Part shown: positions 31,065 through 40,367 of the stretch, piece after piece
Layout of the letters: each line of letters begins with the position of its first letter
Position numbering within the stretch: position 1 is the first letter of the stretch
Assembly (NCBI GenBank): GCA_900764725.1
Contig: CAAFPB010000534.1
Span: 1-41,187, forward strand
Direction: 5' to 3'
Source of the DNA: an uncultured Catenibacterium sp.
GTDB taxonomy: Bacteria > Bacillota_I > Bacilli_A > Erysipelotrichales > Coprobacillaceae
DNA length: 41,187 bases
Program-made: the position numbers and the translations under genes
Notes under the pieces: generated by a model
The model's database searches: none
The model's input: the letters and a program-made list of their open reading frames with translations, nothing else
What the model was told of the DNA's origin: nothing

Positions 31065-33220
31065 ACCTCACTCCTTCCATCACTGTAGGTTCTATGACTT
31101 GCTTCAATCTGCCTGTCTTTACCAAATGACTTGATAGGTCTTAAATATCCTATAACCCTTGTATATTGAGTAATGTTCTTACTATGGCACTTAGGACACT
31201 CAGTAATAGGATGCTTAGTAATGTAACCACAATCATCACACTTACTATTAGGGATATTAAATGTGAAATAGTTGGTTCCATTAGCTACAGCAAAGTCTAT
31301 CAGTTTGAGATATTGTTCCTTACTAAGATGGTCTTCAAGATTGATATGACAAGCTGAACCTCCATCACAATATTGTGCTGTCTGTCTTCCATGCAGAATC
31401 ATCTTATCTAGTACTGAAGTATCATCATGAGCATTAAAGAAATATGAGTTATAAAGATTTTCATCTTCAGGAACTTTATAACCATCCTTTTTATCCCATC
31501 TATAATTCTTACCACCAAGAGACTCAGCAGGAACTACCTCAGAATTAAATAAGAATGGTCTCTTCTTGTCATGGATAGAATGTAACTTGTTCTGTTCCTT
31601 AATAGTTCCAAGTATTAACTGCAAGAACTCTATATAGTCCTTGTTGTTAGATACTTCAAGACCTAAGAACTTAGCAGCCTCATTCAAGCCATTGATACCT
31701 ATGGTACTGTATAGCTTTGACACCCTGATATATCCACCATTGCAAGCTGCAAACATACCTTTCTCTTCTTGTTCATAGAGCATAGTCTTATAAGCAATAT
31801 GATACTTATAGACTCTATGAAGAATATCTACTAAGTAATCCTTAATAAATGAGGTATTCTCTTTCCAACCACCATTTCTCTTCAACCCATAAGCCTTATC
31901 ACAATCCTGTATAATCCTATTGATATTAAGAGTGATAACATTGCAGCTACCAGTCATAACACCAGTAAGACCTGATGTAGGATTGAAAGTATTCTCTGCA
32001 AGTTCATTTCTCAATCTACAGCATGATGCAAGACTATCAGCACTATCTGATATATAGGTAAAGAAGCTATGGCCTTCTGCATACATTTCTGCACAGAAGT
32101 CTTTATATTCCTTATCTATAATATCCTTGCCATCATGTACCATTGCCAATGTTTCAACAGGGAAGGTCAAAATCTGCTTGGTTCTAAGTTTATTGAAGAA
32201 CTTCATAAACATCTTCTGAAGAACATTAATTGCAGTCCATTCAGGCTTAGTTCCATCAGGATAACAAAATTCTCCAAGCAATGAATTGAAATATGTATGG
32301 TCATAATAAGACACATTTGTAAACGGACTTTGATATGACCTATTGCCAGCAGGTTGATTAATGCCATAGATAAACTGCTTGAAGGCTTTCTCTATGAAAT
32401 CTCTGACTGTTCTTTGAATCCTACAATGAGGGGCCGTTACAACACAATCAAGCTTCTCATACCATTTATCCCCAAACTCTGCAATGATGTAATAGTTCAG
32501 AGCAATGAAATATTCTCCAAAGGCTACTGCACCTTTACATTGTGAAGAGAGCAGGAAGGTAAGATTAGTTATTTGTCCACTAAATGATTGTAAATCATTA
32601 GGAGGAGTTGGTGTCACACCATCTATATTACCTACACCTTCTGTCATAAGTGGATAAAGACTATCTGCTTGACAATAGAACTTCAAAGTAGGCACACTAG
32701 CTTCATCATGAGGATAGAATATATGATTCTCAACATCTACTTCATACTGCTTTGCTACCTCTGGATAAAGAATACTAAGTTCATCCTTCATCCTCTGTCT
32801 CTGAATAATTCTATTCTCTGTCTTATAGACTTCTCCATCAAGATTGGCAACATTCTTCTGGGTTACATTAGCATTAGGGTCAGTCTCTGAAGAACTAGCA
32901 GCATTATCATCAGAATCTGCATAGTTAGACATATAATCAATCCTTTCTCTAATAAACCTAGCTTGCTTGTGCTTCTCCCTATATAGGATGTATGACTTAG
33001 CAGCCTTGAAGTGCTTGTCATTCATCAATAGCTGCTCTACTCTATCCTGTATATCCTCTACACCAATGACATCCCCCTCTTCAAATAAGGCAGGTATCAT
33101 TGTGCTCAAATACTCAGGCAATACTCCTCCTACTGATGCAAATGCCTTCTGGACTGCATTGACTACCTTTTGGACATTAAAGTCCTCAATACTCCCATCT
33201 CTCTTAACTACTTTCAACAT
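31058..33220 (-). CDS. nrdD: Anaerobic ribonucleoside-triphosphate reductase NrdD (720 aa)
   Basis: NrdD reduces NTPs to dNTPs using a glycyl radical. The N-terminus is an ATP-cone (VVKRDGSIEDFNVQKVVNAV). The C-terminus has four zinc ligands (C661, C664, C675, C678) and then RVIGYLRP, where G691 is the expected radical site; most relatives have RVCGYL or similar. SCCRLRNEL near the middle probably supplies a catalytic Cys. The length is normal. It overlaps nrdG and, by 7 nt, the nuclease gene upstream. Confidence 0.96.
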   Translation of the reverse strand: MLKVVKRDGSIEDFNVQKVVNAVQKAFASVGGVLPEYLSTMIPALFEEGDVIGVEDIQDRVEQLLMNDKHFKAAKSYILYREKHKQARFIRERIDYMSNYADSDDNAASSSETDPNANVTQKNVANLDGEVYKTENRIIQRQRMKDELSILYPEVAKQYEVDVENHIFYPHDEASVPTLKFYCQADSLYPLMTEGVGNIDGVTPTPPNDLQSFSGQITNLTFLLSSQCKGAVAFGEYFIALNYYIIAEFGDKWYEKLDCVVTAPHCRIQRTVRDFIEKAFKQFIYGINQPAGNRSYQSPFTNVSYYDHTYFNSLLGEFCYPDGTKPEWTAINVLQKMFMKFFNKLRTKQILTFPVETLAMVHDGKDIIDKEYKDFCAEMYAEGHSFFTYISDSADSLASCCRLRNELAENTFNPTSGLTGVMTGSCNVITLNINRIIQDCDKAYGLKRNGGWKENTSFIKDYLVDILHRVYKYHIAYKTMLYEQEEKGMFAACNGGYIRVSKLYSTIGINGLNEAAKFLGLEVSNNKDYIEFLQLILGTIKEQNKLHSIHDKKRPFLFNSEVVPAESLGGKNYRWDKKDGYKVPEDENLYNSYFFNAHDDTSVLDKMILHGRQTAQYCDGGSACHINLEDHLSKEQYLKLIDFAVANGTNYFTFNIPNSKCDDCGYITKHPITECPKCHSKNITQYTRVIGYLRPIKSFGKDRQIEASHRTYSDGRSEVC

Positions 33221-34251
33221 GGTGTCAAATTACTTATCTTTAATACACAATTATTTTCCATTGCCCTTATACTGTATTTACCAGCATATTTCAGGTAATA
33301 ATGTAGTTCATTGAGTATATTTCTCCAATCCCTCAATATATTACCTTTCTCATCCCTAAGGTCTACTTGTCCAAAGTTTCCTTCAAACACCCATACAATA
33401 GGAGCTATAGTCCTCCTGTTTATAACTATAAACTGATAGGATTGTATCTTGAAGTCTTTGAAGTATCCATCATTCTTGATACACTCCTGTAATATATAGG
33501 TATATAGCTTGGCTTGAATATCATACCTCCATTGAGAGAAAGACCCTTCAAACTCTTCCTCAGGATGACCTGTGGTCTTTAAGTCTATAGGGTATATCAT
33601 CTTCTTCTCATGGTCTACAATAATCTCATCAAACATACATCTGACAGGTATGCCCTGGAACTCTGCTCTGAACTTCAACTGGAACACCTTCTCAATCTGA
33701 GTCTCAAAAGGATTTGAGTTAAAGAAGTGCTTGGTTGCTGGATTGGTTTTTAACTCATCCACACAAGCCATTACGTCAGTATAGTCATTCTGTGACAATA
33801 CAGTCTTGTCTCCTGCTAATGTGAGAAGTGAATAATATTCATTACAGCTCTCCTTAACACTCTTTATCCTAAAATTCTCATATTTAGGATTAGCATAATA
33901 GTTGAACATCAGTGCAGCTCTGCTTATCTCAGCATCATCTATTGTGCTGAGCCTCCTATGGTTCTCATGGAAATTCTTGTGGAGGAACTTTGTTATGCTT
34001 ATCAATGTATCTGACAATGGTGGGAAGTCACACACAATGAACCTTTCATTGAATGCCTCATCCCCATCAGTCAGCTTAGTATCAACGGCACTCCCAAATG
34101 TGAGTGAAGGTGTCTCAATCTTATCAAAGAGCGAGCTTATTTTTCTCCATCCTTCTCTCTCAAATCTGCTAAGAGTAGAATAGCTTATAGCACTATCAGC
34201 TCTATAGGTCGGTTCATCCACACTCCATGCAAGTTCTTTAATACTCTTCAT
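33214..34251 (-). CDS. PD-(D/E)XK exonuclease-like protein (345 aa)
   Basis: A RecB/lambda-exo-like nuclease core is visible: FGSAVD near 53-57, CMFDEIIVD with D208, PIDLKTTG with D223 and K225, and YDIQAKLYTY with Q246. This matches motifs I to III and the trailing Gln/Tyr motif of phage exonucleases that act in recombination or DNA processing. I chose the ATG at 34251; the longer frame begins with TTG. It overlaps the preceding 89-aa gene by 14 nt. No recombinase (single-strand annealing) gene is recognised next to it. Confidence 0.88.
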   Translation of the reverse strand: MKSIKELAWSVDEPTYRADSAISYSTLSRFEREGWRKISSLFDKIETPSLTFGSAVDTKLTDGDEAFNERFIVCDFPPLSDTLISITKFLHKNFHENHRRLSTIDDAEISRAALMFNYYANPKYENFRIKSVKESCNEYYSLLTLAGDKTVLSQNDYTDVMACVDELKTNPATKHFFNSNPFETQIEKVFQLKFRAEFQGIPVRCMFDEIIVDHEKKMIYPIDLKTTGHPEEEFEGSFSQWRYDIQAKLYTYILQECIKNDGYFKDFKIQSYQFIVINRRTIAPIVWVFEGNFGQVDLRDEKGNILRDWRNILNELHYYLKYAGKYSIRAMENNCVLKISNLTPC

Positions 34252-34507
34252 AAGTGTCAATCAATTCTTCCTCATCATTCTCCAGACCTAACTGGTCCAT
34301 ATAGGAGGATAGTTCAGACTTGAATACAGTCATGTCAGTAAAGTCAGCCTTATACTTGTCCTTGTGCTTCCTCACCATATAGATAGAGGATTTTACAAGT
34401 TCCCACAAGTCTTCAAACTTCCTTTCATCTAGCATCTTCTGCATCAATCCTCTATCCCTCTCTGGGAATGACTTTACCAAACTATTTAGTCTCTGTATTG
34501 GAGTCAT
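34238..34507 (-). CDS. Hypothetical helical protein (89 aa)
   Basis: An all-helical, charged small protein (LMQKMLDERKFEDLWELVKS) with an acidic tail. It lies between two nuclease genes and overlaps both, so it may be their partner or regulator, but nothing in its sequence proves that. Confidence 0.6.
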   Translation of the reverse strand: MTPIQRLNSLVKSFPERDRGLMQKMLDERKFEDLWELVKSSIYMVRKHKDKYKADFTDMTVFKSELSSYMDQLGLENDEEELIDTYEEY

Positions 34508-34934
34508 AAGATTTTATAATTTCTATACACTCCTTTAGTTGCTTGATGCTGAATATCTCAAATAGCAGGGTATTACCTACATAAGGTTCTCTCTCAAGCA
34601 TACCTCTAAACATCTTGAACTTATATGGAAAGACATCATTCTGTAGTCCCTTGACTTCTATGATAATTAGCTTACCATTATACATGAATGTAAAGTCTGG
34701 GGTATAAGTAATGTCTATAGTTTTCTTCATATTAAGTCCATTGCTTCGCCCTATCCTTGTATAGAATGGGACTGTAGGCTTGAAGCCTCTCCATATAGTG
34801 AACTTCATACCCTCATACACTGGGTCAAATCCAGCTTGAAGCAAGTGCTTATGCACACTTGCTTCGATTTTGGATTTGAACTTAATACCATCAGCAACTA
34901 AAGGTGTAGCACCTTTAATTCTTTTATTTTCCAT
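34482..34934 (-). CDS. PD-(D/E)XK endonuclease, DUF1064/Holliday-resolvase-like (150 aa)
   Basis: FKSKIEASVHKHLL supplies the N-terminal Glu (E24). YTPDF at 77-81 (D80) and IIEVKG with E93 and K95 form the P-D...E-x-K catalytic set. The compact length and motif spacing resemble DUF1064 and T7 endonuclease I-like phage enzymes that resolve branched DNA. It could also nick DNA in a restriction-like way. Its start overlaps the 174-aa gene by 11 nt. Confidence 0.82.
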   Translation of the reverse strand: MENKRIKGATPLVADGIKFKSKIEASVHKHLLQAGFDPVYEGMKFTIWRGFKPTVPFYTRIGRSNGLNMKKTIDITYTPDFTFMYNGKLIIIEVKGLQNDVFPYKFKMFRGMLEREPYVGNTLLFEIFSIKQLKECIEIIKSYDSNTETK

Positions 34935-35448
34935 ACAAGTCCTTCAATGTGGGAGCCATTACTTTCTTGGCTACAAGAGCATCCTCAAGACTTCTAAAAG
35001 CTGCGAAGTGCTTGAAGCTCTTGATTTTGCTCAGGTCTTTAAGTTTCTGAATCCTGCCATTGACCTTATTGATTACCCAAATCTCCTTGCTGCTGCTGAT
35101 ATGGTCAGGGTACTTCTCATCCAGCATGATAGCCACTTCCTTCAGCACAATCTCAAAGACAGCGGCAGGGCTAATCTTATAGAGGTTGTTGAAGTACTTC
35201 TCAAGGTTCTCTTTGTTCCAGCCAATCCTATTAGCCAGATGCTGTACTGCACATTCAATAGTGATGTCAATATCACTATCAGAACCTTCCGCTACTATTA
35301 TACCACGTTTGATAAGGTCAGGAAGAGTAGTTTTGTTAATCTCAACCTGTGCTATAGGTATAGGAATACCACATAAATTCACAACTTTGATGAGTTGTTC
35401 ACCCATCTTGACCTCTTTACCAGTCTTTTTCAGTTTCAATTTGTTCAT
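34924..35448 (-). CDS. Hypothetical protein (174 aa)
   Basis: I recognise no family. The N-terminus is Lys-rich, the middle (residues about 65-110) is helical (ECAVQHLANRIGWNKENLEKYFN), and the C-terminal third is mixed. A start at the internal ATG of MGEQLIK would remove the 32-nt overlap with ung, so the first 14 residues are uncertain. It sits between ung and the resolvase-like nuclease, suggesting a DNA-metabolism role by position only. Confidence 0.6.
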   Translation of the reverse strand: MNKLKLKKTGKEVKMGEQLIKVVNLCGIPIPIAQVEINKTTLPDLIKRGIIVAEGSDSDIDITIECAVQHLANRIGWNKENLEKYFNNLYKISPAAVFEIVLKEVAIMLDEKYPDHISSSKEIWVINKVNGRIQKLKDLSKIKSFKHFAAFRSLEDALVAKKVMAPTLKDLYGK

Positions 35449-36124
35449 ATTTTTCTTCTTTATACCAGTTAATCTGGTAGTTACACCTACCTTTTAATAG
35501 TCTGTTAATCTTATAGAATATATCTGAGGGCATGTCTTGGTTGATTCTTGCAAAGTATGCAGGATGCTCTATCTCTATTACATCATTATACTTTCCTATA
35601 TATGGTTTGAAGGTACGTGCTGTACCACCAAACAATACATATATCATACCAGTATCATATTCAGACATCTTCTTTAATAGCTTTGAGATGAAAGGTCTCC
35701 ACAACATAGTGTGTGAACCTACCTTATTCATCTCTACTGTCAAAGCAGAGTTAATCATAAGAATACCTTGCTTAGCCCATGATTCTAAAGTGGGGTCAAA
35801 GGTAATCAAATTATGTGGTTTATGCAAGTCTATAACTGAATCTCTAACAATTTTTAACGATGGAGACCAGTCATCTTCTCTAGTACTTGCACTATTTCCA
35901 AACAATATACCAGTAGCCACACCCTTCTGAGGATATGGGTCTTGACCTATGAATACCACCTTACAGTCATGGTACTTACACAAGTTGAATGCCTTAAAGA
36001 CATTCTCCTGCGCAGGACATATAGGTTTTACCCTATACATCCTGTTTAGGAGTATCAGTACCTTATCTAACTCTGCTCTGTCAATCACTCTAAGCCAATC
36101 ACCGAAGTATTCCTCAAGTGTCAT
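35417..36124 (-). CDS. ung: Family 1 uracil-DNA glycosylase (235 aa)
   Basis: UDG cuts uracil from DNA. GQDPYP at 60-65 (catalytic D62) matches the family GQDPYH, with Pro replacing the final His. GILMINSALTVE at 120-131 matches the uracil-binding region. The leucine-loop motif is HPAYFARIN, with H187 conserved where HPSPLSA is usual. A basic C-terminal tail of about 25 residues extends past the core. UDG genes are a common crAss-like feature. The ATG overlaps the stop of the E2-like gene by 4 nt, tying it to the ubiquitin-like cassette transcript. Confidence 0.92.
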   Translation of the reverse strand: MTLEEYFGDWLRVIDRAELDKVLILLNRMYRVKPICPAQENVFKAFNLCKYHDCKVVFIGQDPYPQKGVATGILFGNSASTREDDWSPSLKIVRDSVIDLHKPHNLITFDPTLESWAKQGILMINSALTVEMNKVGSHTMLWRPFISKLLKKMSEYDTGMIYVLFGGTARTFKPYIGKYNDVIEIEHPAYFARINQDMPSDIFYKINRLLKGRCNYQINWYKEEKYEQIETEKDW

Positions 36125-36921
36125 AACTCAATGATATTGAATATATCATCAATGTTCCTGTTCAACATATCATTGATGTCATCATCATTATATGTCACAC
36201 TAGGAAGAATGGGTTTACAGAAGAATCTGCCAGCTACATTTGCAACTGACAGCTCAGGTATAGTCTTCCTTACTCCTCCTATATTTACATAGTTGATATT
36301 ATCAACCACTCTCAGGTCATAGGGTCTCACCTCTATACCATTCTTCATGACATATGGGATAACCTTGTTGGCTATACACTTCTCAGCAGTACCGTCAGAA
36401 TAGAATACTGATGGATGTATATAACTCTTGACTCTCTTATAGACAAGAGTCCTATTAACAATCTCACATTCTATGACATTGAAGATAAGTGGAACCATAT
36501 CCTTATTGAATATAGTACCACTACATCCATAGTATATCTCTCCTTTGTTTGTCTTGGCGGTCAGATACATACCATTAACACTGGAGGCAAACTGCACTAG
36601 ATTCCTAATTAAAGCATCTGCTGTTCTATAGGTAGCATAGTCCCGTGCTATAGTATTAAAGTGTATAATGATGTCCCTTCTTCTAAGATGGTTTGACCTA
36701 TCTTCCAATATTTTAAGAAGCTCATTTTGCGCATGCTTCTTGGCAAATATGGGAAGTTCAATCTTGTTTCCTTGTAGAGAAACCCTAAAGAATGCAGGGA
36801 ACACTGTGTGCAATGAGTAATTGACCAAGCTAGCATTTGGGACGATATGGGAGAATATATTTCCTCCTGAGTTATACATATATTCAATAGTACAACCCAT
36901 TCTATTACTTACTCTTTGCAT
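36121..36921 (-). CDS. Putative E2-like protein of the ubiquitin-like cassette (266 aa)
   Basis: Residues about 115-200 resemble an E2 fold: strands around YLTAKTNKGEIYYGC and PLIFNVIECEI, then YIHPSVFYSDGTAEKCIANK, with H169-P170 and C182 placed like the HPN and catalytic Cys of E2 enzymes. In the bacterial PRTRC system, protein B (Prok-E2_D) has a similar pattern and is encoded beside ThiF, Ubl and JAB genes. I infer the corresponding role, Ubl transfer from E1 to a target, but the motif match is short. Its ATG overlaps the E1 stop (TAATG) and its end overlaps ung. Confidence 0.5.
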   Translation of the reverse strand: MQRVSNRMGCTIEYMYNSGGNIFSHIVPNASLVNYSLHTVFPAFFRVSLQGNKIELPIFAKKHAQNELLKILEDRSNHLRRRDIIIHFNTIARDYATYRTADALIRNLVQFASSVNGMYLTAKTNKGEIYYGCSGTIFNKDMVPLIFNVIECEIVNRTLVYKRVKSYIHPSVFYSDGTAEKCIANKVIPYVMKNGIEVRPYDLRVVDNINYVNIGGVRKTIPELSVANVAGRFFCKPILPSVTYNDDDINDMLNRNIDDIFNIIEL

Positions 36922-37847
36922 TACATTTCAACTTTAGTAAACATTGTACTTGCATCATAGGATATGAAGAAAGGCACATCCCTATCTATGATAGGGCCAC
37001 ATTGGTTAGCTATGAAGTTCACAAAGACATTGACCATTACTGATGCAATCATGTTAGCCATGAATGTAGTCTGCTTATAGGAGCATATAGTCTCCTCAGC
37101 TTCTGCATCACTGAACAGCCACTTATCTTCATATGCTGCCATAGTTCTTTCATCATCTCCTTGAATAGACAATACTTGGAACTCCTCTGCTGCCAATCTT
37201 CCATCTATGAACAAACACTTCTTTCTATTATCACTGTCAGCAGGATAGGACAATACCCTCTGCTTCCACCTCTCATAGAATGTCTTTCTGGCTGCCATAT
37301 TGTCAAAGCCACATATCATAATATCAGTAGCCTCAGAGTCATTCTCAAATCTGTCAGGCAATGCTACTATATCGCAATAGTTAGCATAGTTCATAACCAT
37401 ATCGGCAAGAGCTGCACTCTTATAACGACCAACATCTGTCTGACCATACAACTGACCTGACATATTGACAGTCTCAACTCTGTCAGGGTCATATATGATA
37501 AGTCTATTAGGCTTCAATCTGCTCAACAAAAAGCCTACATAACTGCCAATACCTCCAACACCTGCCAAAGTGACAGTCTGTTTCTGTATCTCCTCATACC
37601 ATATAGCCCCACTGAATCTACTTGTAGTCTCATCTATAGTGATTGTCTGTGAGTTTACTGGTATTTCATGGTGAACATTATCCATTGCTACTGCCAGCAT
37701 TTCTTCCTCTTCTGGACTCAATTGAGCTTCCTCAGGTATTTCATAATCCGTAATAGCTCTTTCAAGCTCTTGACGAGCCTGCTCTACACCTTCACCATAT
37801 AACTGGTTAAGAGCCTGAGCACTTGCTTCACTTACATTGTCTTCCAT
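36921..37847 (-). CDS. E1-like ThiF-family Ubl-activating enzyme (308 aa)
   Basis: ThiF/E1 enzymes adenylate the C-terminus of a Ubl. The Rossmann ATP loop GVGGIGS is at 96-102, the acidic end of the next strand is D120 in IIYDPDRV, and CGFDNMAARK (D182) gives the second conserved Asp and Arg region. EETICSYKQTTF offers C255 as a candidate catalytic Cys for thioester formation; the paired zinc CxxC of ThiF/MoeB is absent, as in PRTRC ThiF proteins. The first 85 residues are an acidic helical extension. It lies 2 nt after the JAMM gene and overlaps the E2-like gene. The start shows the AAGTATGG context. Confidence 0.93.
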   Translation of the reverse strand: MEDNVSEASAQALNQLYGEGVEQARQELERAITDYEIPEEAQLSPEEEEMLAVAMDNVHHEIPVNSQTITIDETTSRFSGAIWYEEIQKQTVTLAGVGGIGSYVGFLLSRLKPNRLIIYDPDRVETVNMSGQLYGQTDVGRYKSAALADMVMNYANYCDIVALPDRFENDSEATDIMICGFDNMAARKTFYERWKQRVLSYPADSDNRKKCLFIDGRLAAEEFQVLSIQGDDERTMAAYEDKWLFSDAEAEETICSYKQTTFMANMIASVMVNVFVNFIANQCGPIIDRDVPFFISYDASTMFTKVEM

Positions 37848-37849
37848 AC

Positions 37850-39043
37850 TTACAGTATATAATCATCATACAATTTAATCCAAGCATCCAGCCATTCATT
37901 CTTAGGCAGGGAGCTTAGTCTCTCTTTTACTTGATAAGCCAATACAGCAGCCATCTCTGTGGCATCCAAGAAGTCAGCAGCCTCTGGGTCTTCTGTATAG
38001 TTAACCACAAAGTCCACGAAGTTTGATGCAAAGGCTTCAAACTTCTTCTTGTCTGTGAATCTCTTTTTATACAGAGAATCCATAGACCTAGCCCACTTCT
38101 CTATGTCAATATTACTGGAGTTAGGAATAATTACACTACAAGTGATGGTCTGCTTAACTACCCAGTCCACTATTTCATCACTAAGCTTGAAATGCTCATA
38201 GTCCATAAACTCCTCATCCCTATCACCAAAGAGTGTAGATTGCTTAACTTCTTTCTTGATAGGAGTAGTGTTGGCTGGGCCAGCAGGTATTGTATATCCT
38301 CTGGGGCTACCATAAGAGCCTATTGGACCTCCACTATAATTTGAGCTAATATAAGGACTTCTAACATTGATAGCACTTTTCATAGAGCTGGCTTTATTAG
38401 TCCTAATCTCCTTAATTCTTTCAAGCATCTCAGTTTCAAAGTCATTGCAGGCTCCTTCAATTTCAATGTCAAGATTGAACCATTGGATATACTCTTCTTC
38501 TACTGTAAAGGTTCTAATGCCAGATACCTCCTCATCACCCCACGTGGGATATGTGAACTCCTCATTGACTGTCTGTTTGAGCTTAACCTTCCTAGTCACC
38601 CCTGCTGTATATTTACCAGCATTGTTTACAATCAGTGACACAAAATGGTTCATATCACTACCCTCTGACTGTAGAGTAGCTGTATCAGTACCACTGAAAA
38701 ACGTTGCCATGTTGTTATGACTATGGATAAGTCCTTGGTATATACCAGCATCAAGCAGCTCAGGATGGTCTACCATATAACCTGATACATCTGGAGACAT
38801 ATCATATTCAGTATGCCCTCCAGTGCCTTCATCCATTTGAAATAAATCTACACAAGTGATTGTCAGTGACTTATCCTCAAATGAACCACTTACCTTGTAG
38901 AATAGTACTCCAGACCATTCCACATTATGTATCTCCCTACACAGAAGTCTTATCTTTTTCTCAACTTCCTGAGGAATTACCATCTTATAGATAGATTGCT
39001 GGTGTACTAATTCCAGCTTCTTCTCCTCTTTCTTCTCTTCCAT
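37850..39043 (-). CDS. JAMM/JAB-domain Ubl isopeptidase (397 aa)
   Basis: The JAMM zinc site is complete: E42 in VEWSGVL, then H107-S-H109, S117 and D120 in HSHNNMATFFSGTD (HxHx7Sx2D). In Ubl systems such enzymes cut Ubl precursors and remove Ubl from targets. The MPN domain spans about 20-160. A Gly/Pro/Ser-rich linker near 236-262 joins a C-terminal helical domain of about 120 residues that I cannot place. I keep the ATG at 39043 because it has the TACAAGTATGG context of the cassette; a start at M21 would lie right after the upstream stop and lose a Lys/Glu-rich tail. It overlaps the upstream gene by 59 nt. Confidence 0.93.
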   Translation of the reverse strand: MEEKKEEKKLELVHQQSIYKMVIPQEVEKKIRLLCREIHNVEWSGVLFYKVSGSFEDKSLTITCVDLFQMDEGTGGHTEYDMSPDVSGYMVDHPELLDAGIYQGLIHSHNNMATFFSGTDTATLQSEGSDMNHFVSLIVNNAGKYTAGVTRKVKLKQTVNEEFTYPTWGDEEVSGIRTFTVEEEYIQWFNLDIEIEGACNDFETEMLERIKEIRTNKASSMKSAINVRSPYISSNYSGGPIGSYGSPRGYTIPAGPANTTPIKKEVKQSTLFGDRDEEFMDYEHFKLSDEIVDWVVKQTITCSVIIPNSSNIDIEKWARSMDSLYKKRFTDKKKFEAFASNFVDFVVNYTEDPEAADFLDATEMAAVLAYQVKERLSSLPKNEWLDAWIKLYDDYIL

Positions 39044-40301
39044 ACTTGTAATTTACTATTGTAAGTACTGCCTTTGCTATTTCCTCGGCAATACCTGCAT
39101 TGACCAACACTGTCTTATTAAGAGTATCATAGGAACTATCTACTATATGTATAGTGACAGGTTTACCCTTGAATATACATACATTAGCTCCTTCGTATCT
39201 ATAATAGTTCCTATCACTATCAGTATTGTTCCTAAAATACTTTATCTTACCATCGTTGATGATACATTCTTTCAGTATTCCTTTACTGATAAAGTCATTA
39301 TAACTTGAAGTAGATTTTCCTAAGTTATATCTCAGGTTGTACCATTCAATGAACTCATTACTGATGAGTATTCTATAGTCAAGATAAGACATTGCAAGAC
39401 CATAGCTCCCCCTTATAAAGTTGAATTTGAGCTTCTTGCCTCTTATCAGGTGTCCTACAAAGTCTTTCATATCCTCCTTAGAGAATATGTTACTATAGTC
39501 ATTGAATGTTTTAGATTTCATGGAGAAATTACTTTCTCCACTAGTCATGCCTCTACCATTGCCTATCCTCTCAAGGTACCTATGGGGTACTCCAGAGAGA
39601 CTCTCAACTCTAACATACTTGTCCAGTTCAAGACAGAACAATTGCCACATAGCTTCGTCATATCCTACTGCAAGAGTAGCTACTGTATTTCTGATGGGTC
39701 CACTGCCTAAACAAGGAGTCATGAAATTAGAAAAGTTACTGAATGGGATACCAGGAACATGACTGTGCATATAGTCTGCTTTCATGTGAGAGAGTTCATA
39801 CTCACTCCTATTCACACCAAAGTAACCTGTGCCTGCACCGCTTGCCTTTATTTTTACTCTAACCCATAGATGGTTTATATCCACAAATCTGTCATGCTCA
39901 TTAGTAACCCTTACATGGGGGAAATGCACAAGAATGAACCCTTGTGGAGCATTCTGTAGTATAGCAGTAGTCATTATAGGCAGAAAGTATGTAGCAAGTG
40001 CCTCATCACTAAGTACAGCATTATCCAAAGCACCATTATCAAGCATATCTTCTATAATAGTTTTATTCTCTTTACTGGTACTTTGGAACTCTAGGCTACT
40101 AAGTACAGCACCTCTGTTAGAGAAGAAAAAACTGAGCCTGTTCTCAGATATTGAATGTAGGAACTCTTCAAAGCTCCAGAACCCTTGCATATCCACTCTC
40201 TGCTCTCCAAAGAAGTCATTGAATATACTAAGGACCTTATTAGGAAAGTACATGATATTATCATATAACTCCCTTGCCTTGTTAGTTATTTCTTCATTCA
40301 T
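38985..40301 (-). CDS. Large cassette protein with E2-like features (438 aa)
   Basis: No family is firmly recognised. Residues about 115-205 show a beta meander (FILVHFPHV, HLWVRVKI, GYFGVN) followed by DYMHSHVPGIPF and then TPCLGSGPI, with H179, H181 and C197. A strand meander followed by His and then CLG is the order seen in E2 enzymes, so this could be the main or a second E2. The C-terminal half is rich in aromatic residues. I chose the ATG at 40301: the longer frame begins with TTG and runs through the terminator at 40310-40347. Confidence 0.5.
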   Translation of the reverse strand: MNEEITNKARELYDNIMYFPNKVLSIFNDFFGEQRVDMQGFWSFEEFLHSISENRLSFFFSNRGAVLSSLEFQSTSKENKTIIEDMLDNGALDNAVLSDEALATYFLPIMTTAILQNAPQGFILVHFPHVRVTNEHDRFVDINHLWVRVKIKASGAGTGYFGVNRSEYELSHMKADYMHSHVPGIPFSNFSNFMTPCLGSGPIRNTVATLAVGYDEAMWQLFCLELDKYVRVESLSGVPHRYLERIGNGRGMTSGESNFSMKSKTFNDYSNIFSKEDMKDFVGHLIRGKKLKFNFIRGSYGLAMSYLDYRILISNEFIEWYNLRYNLGKSTSSYNDFISKGILKECIINDGKIKYFRNNTDSDRNYYRYEGANVCIFKGKPVTIHIVDSSYDTLNKTVLVNAGIAEEIAKAVLTIVNYKYGREERGEEAGISTPAIYL

Positions 40302-40309
40302 ACTTGTAT

Positions 40310-40347
40310 AAAAAAAAATGGAGGGCAAGCATACTACTCACCCTCCA
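40310..40347 (-). terminator. Intrinsic terminator between the Ubl gene and the rest of its cassette
   Basis: In leftward RNA, UGGAGGGUGAG pairs with CUUGCCCUCCA (two wobble pairs) around a 7-nt loop, followed by nine U residues. It lies 20 nt past the Ubl stop and ends 9 nt before the next start codon. Confidence 0.85.
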
Positions 40348-40367
40348 CCGTGTTATCCAATCTGACC

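Noticed and set aside
40302..40328. Upstream start for the 438-aa cassette protein
   Set aside because: It begins with TTG inside a terminator stem and would encode the U tract as Ile-Phe-Phe; the ATG at 40301 has the start context shared with its neighbours.
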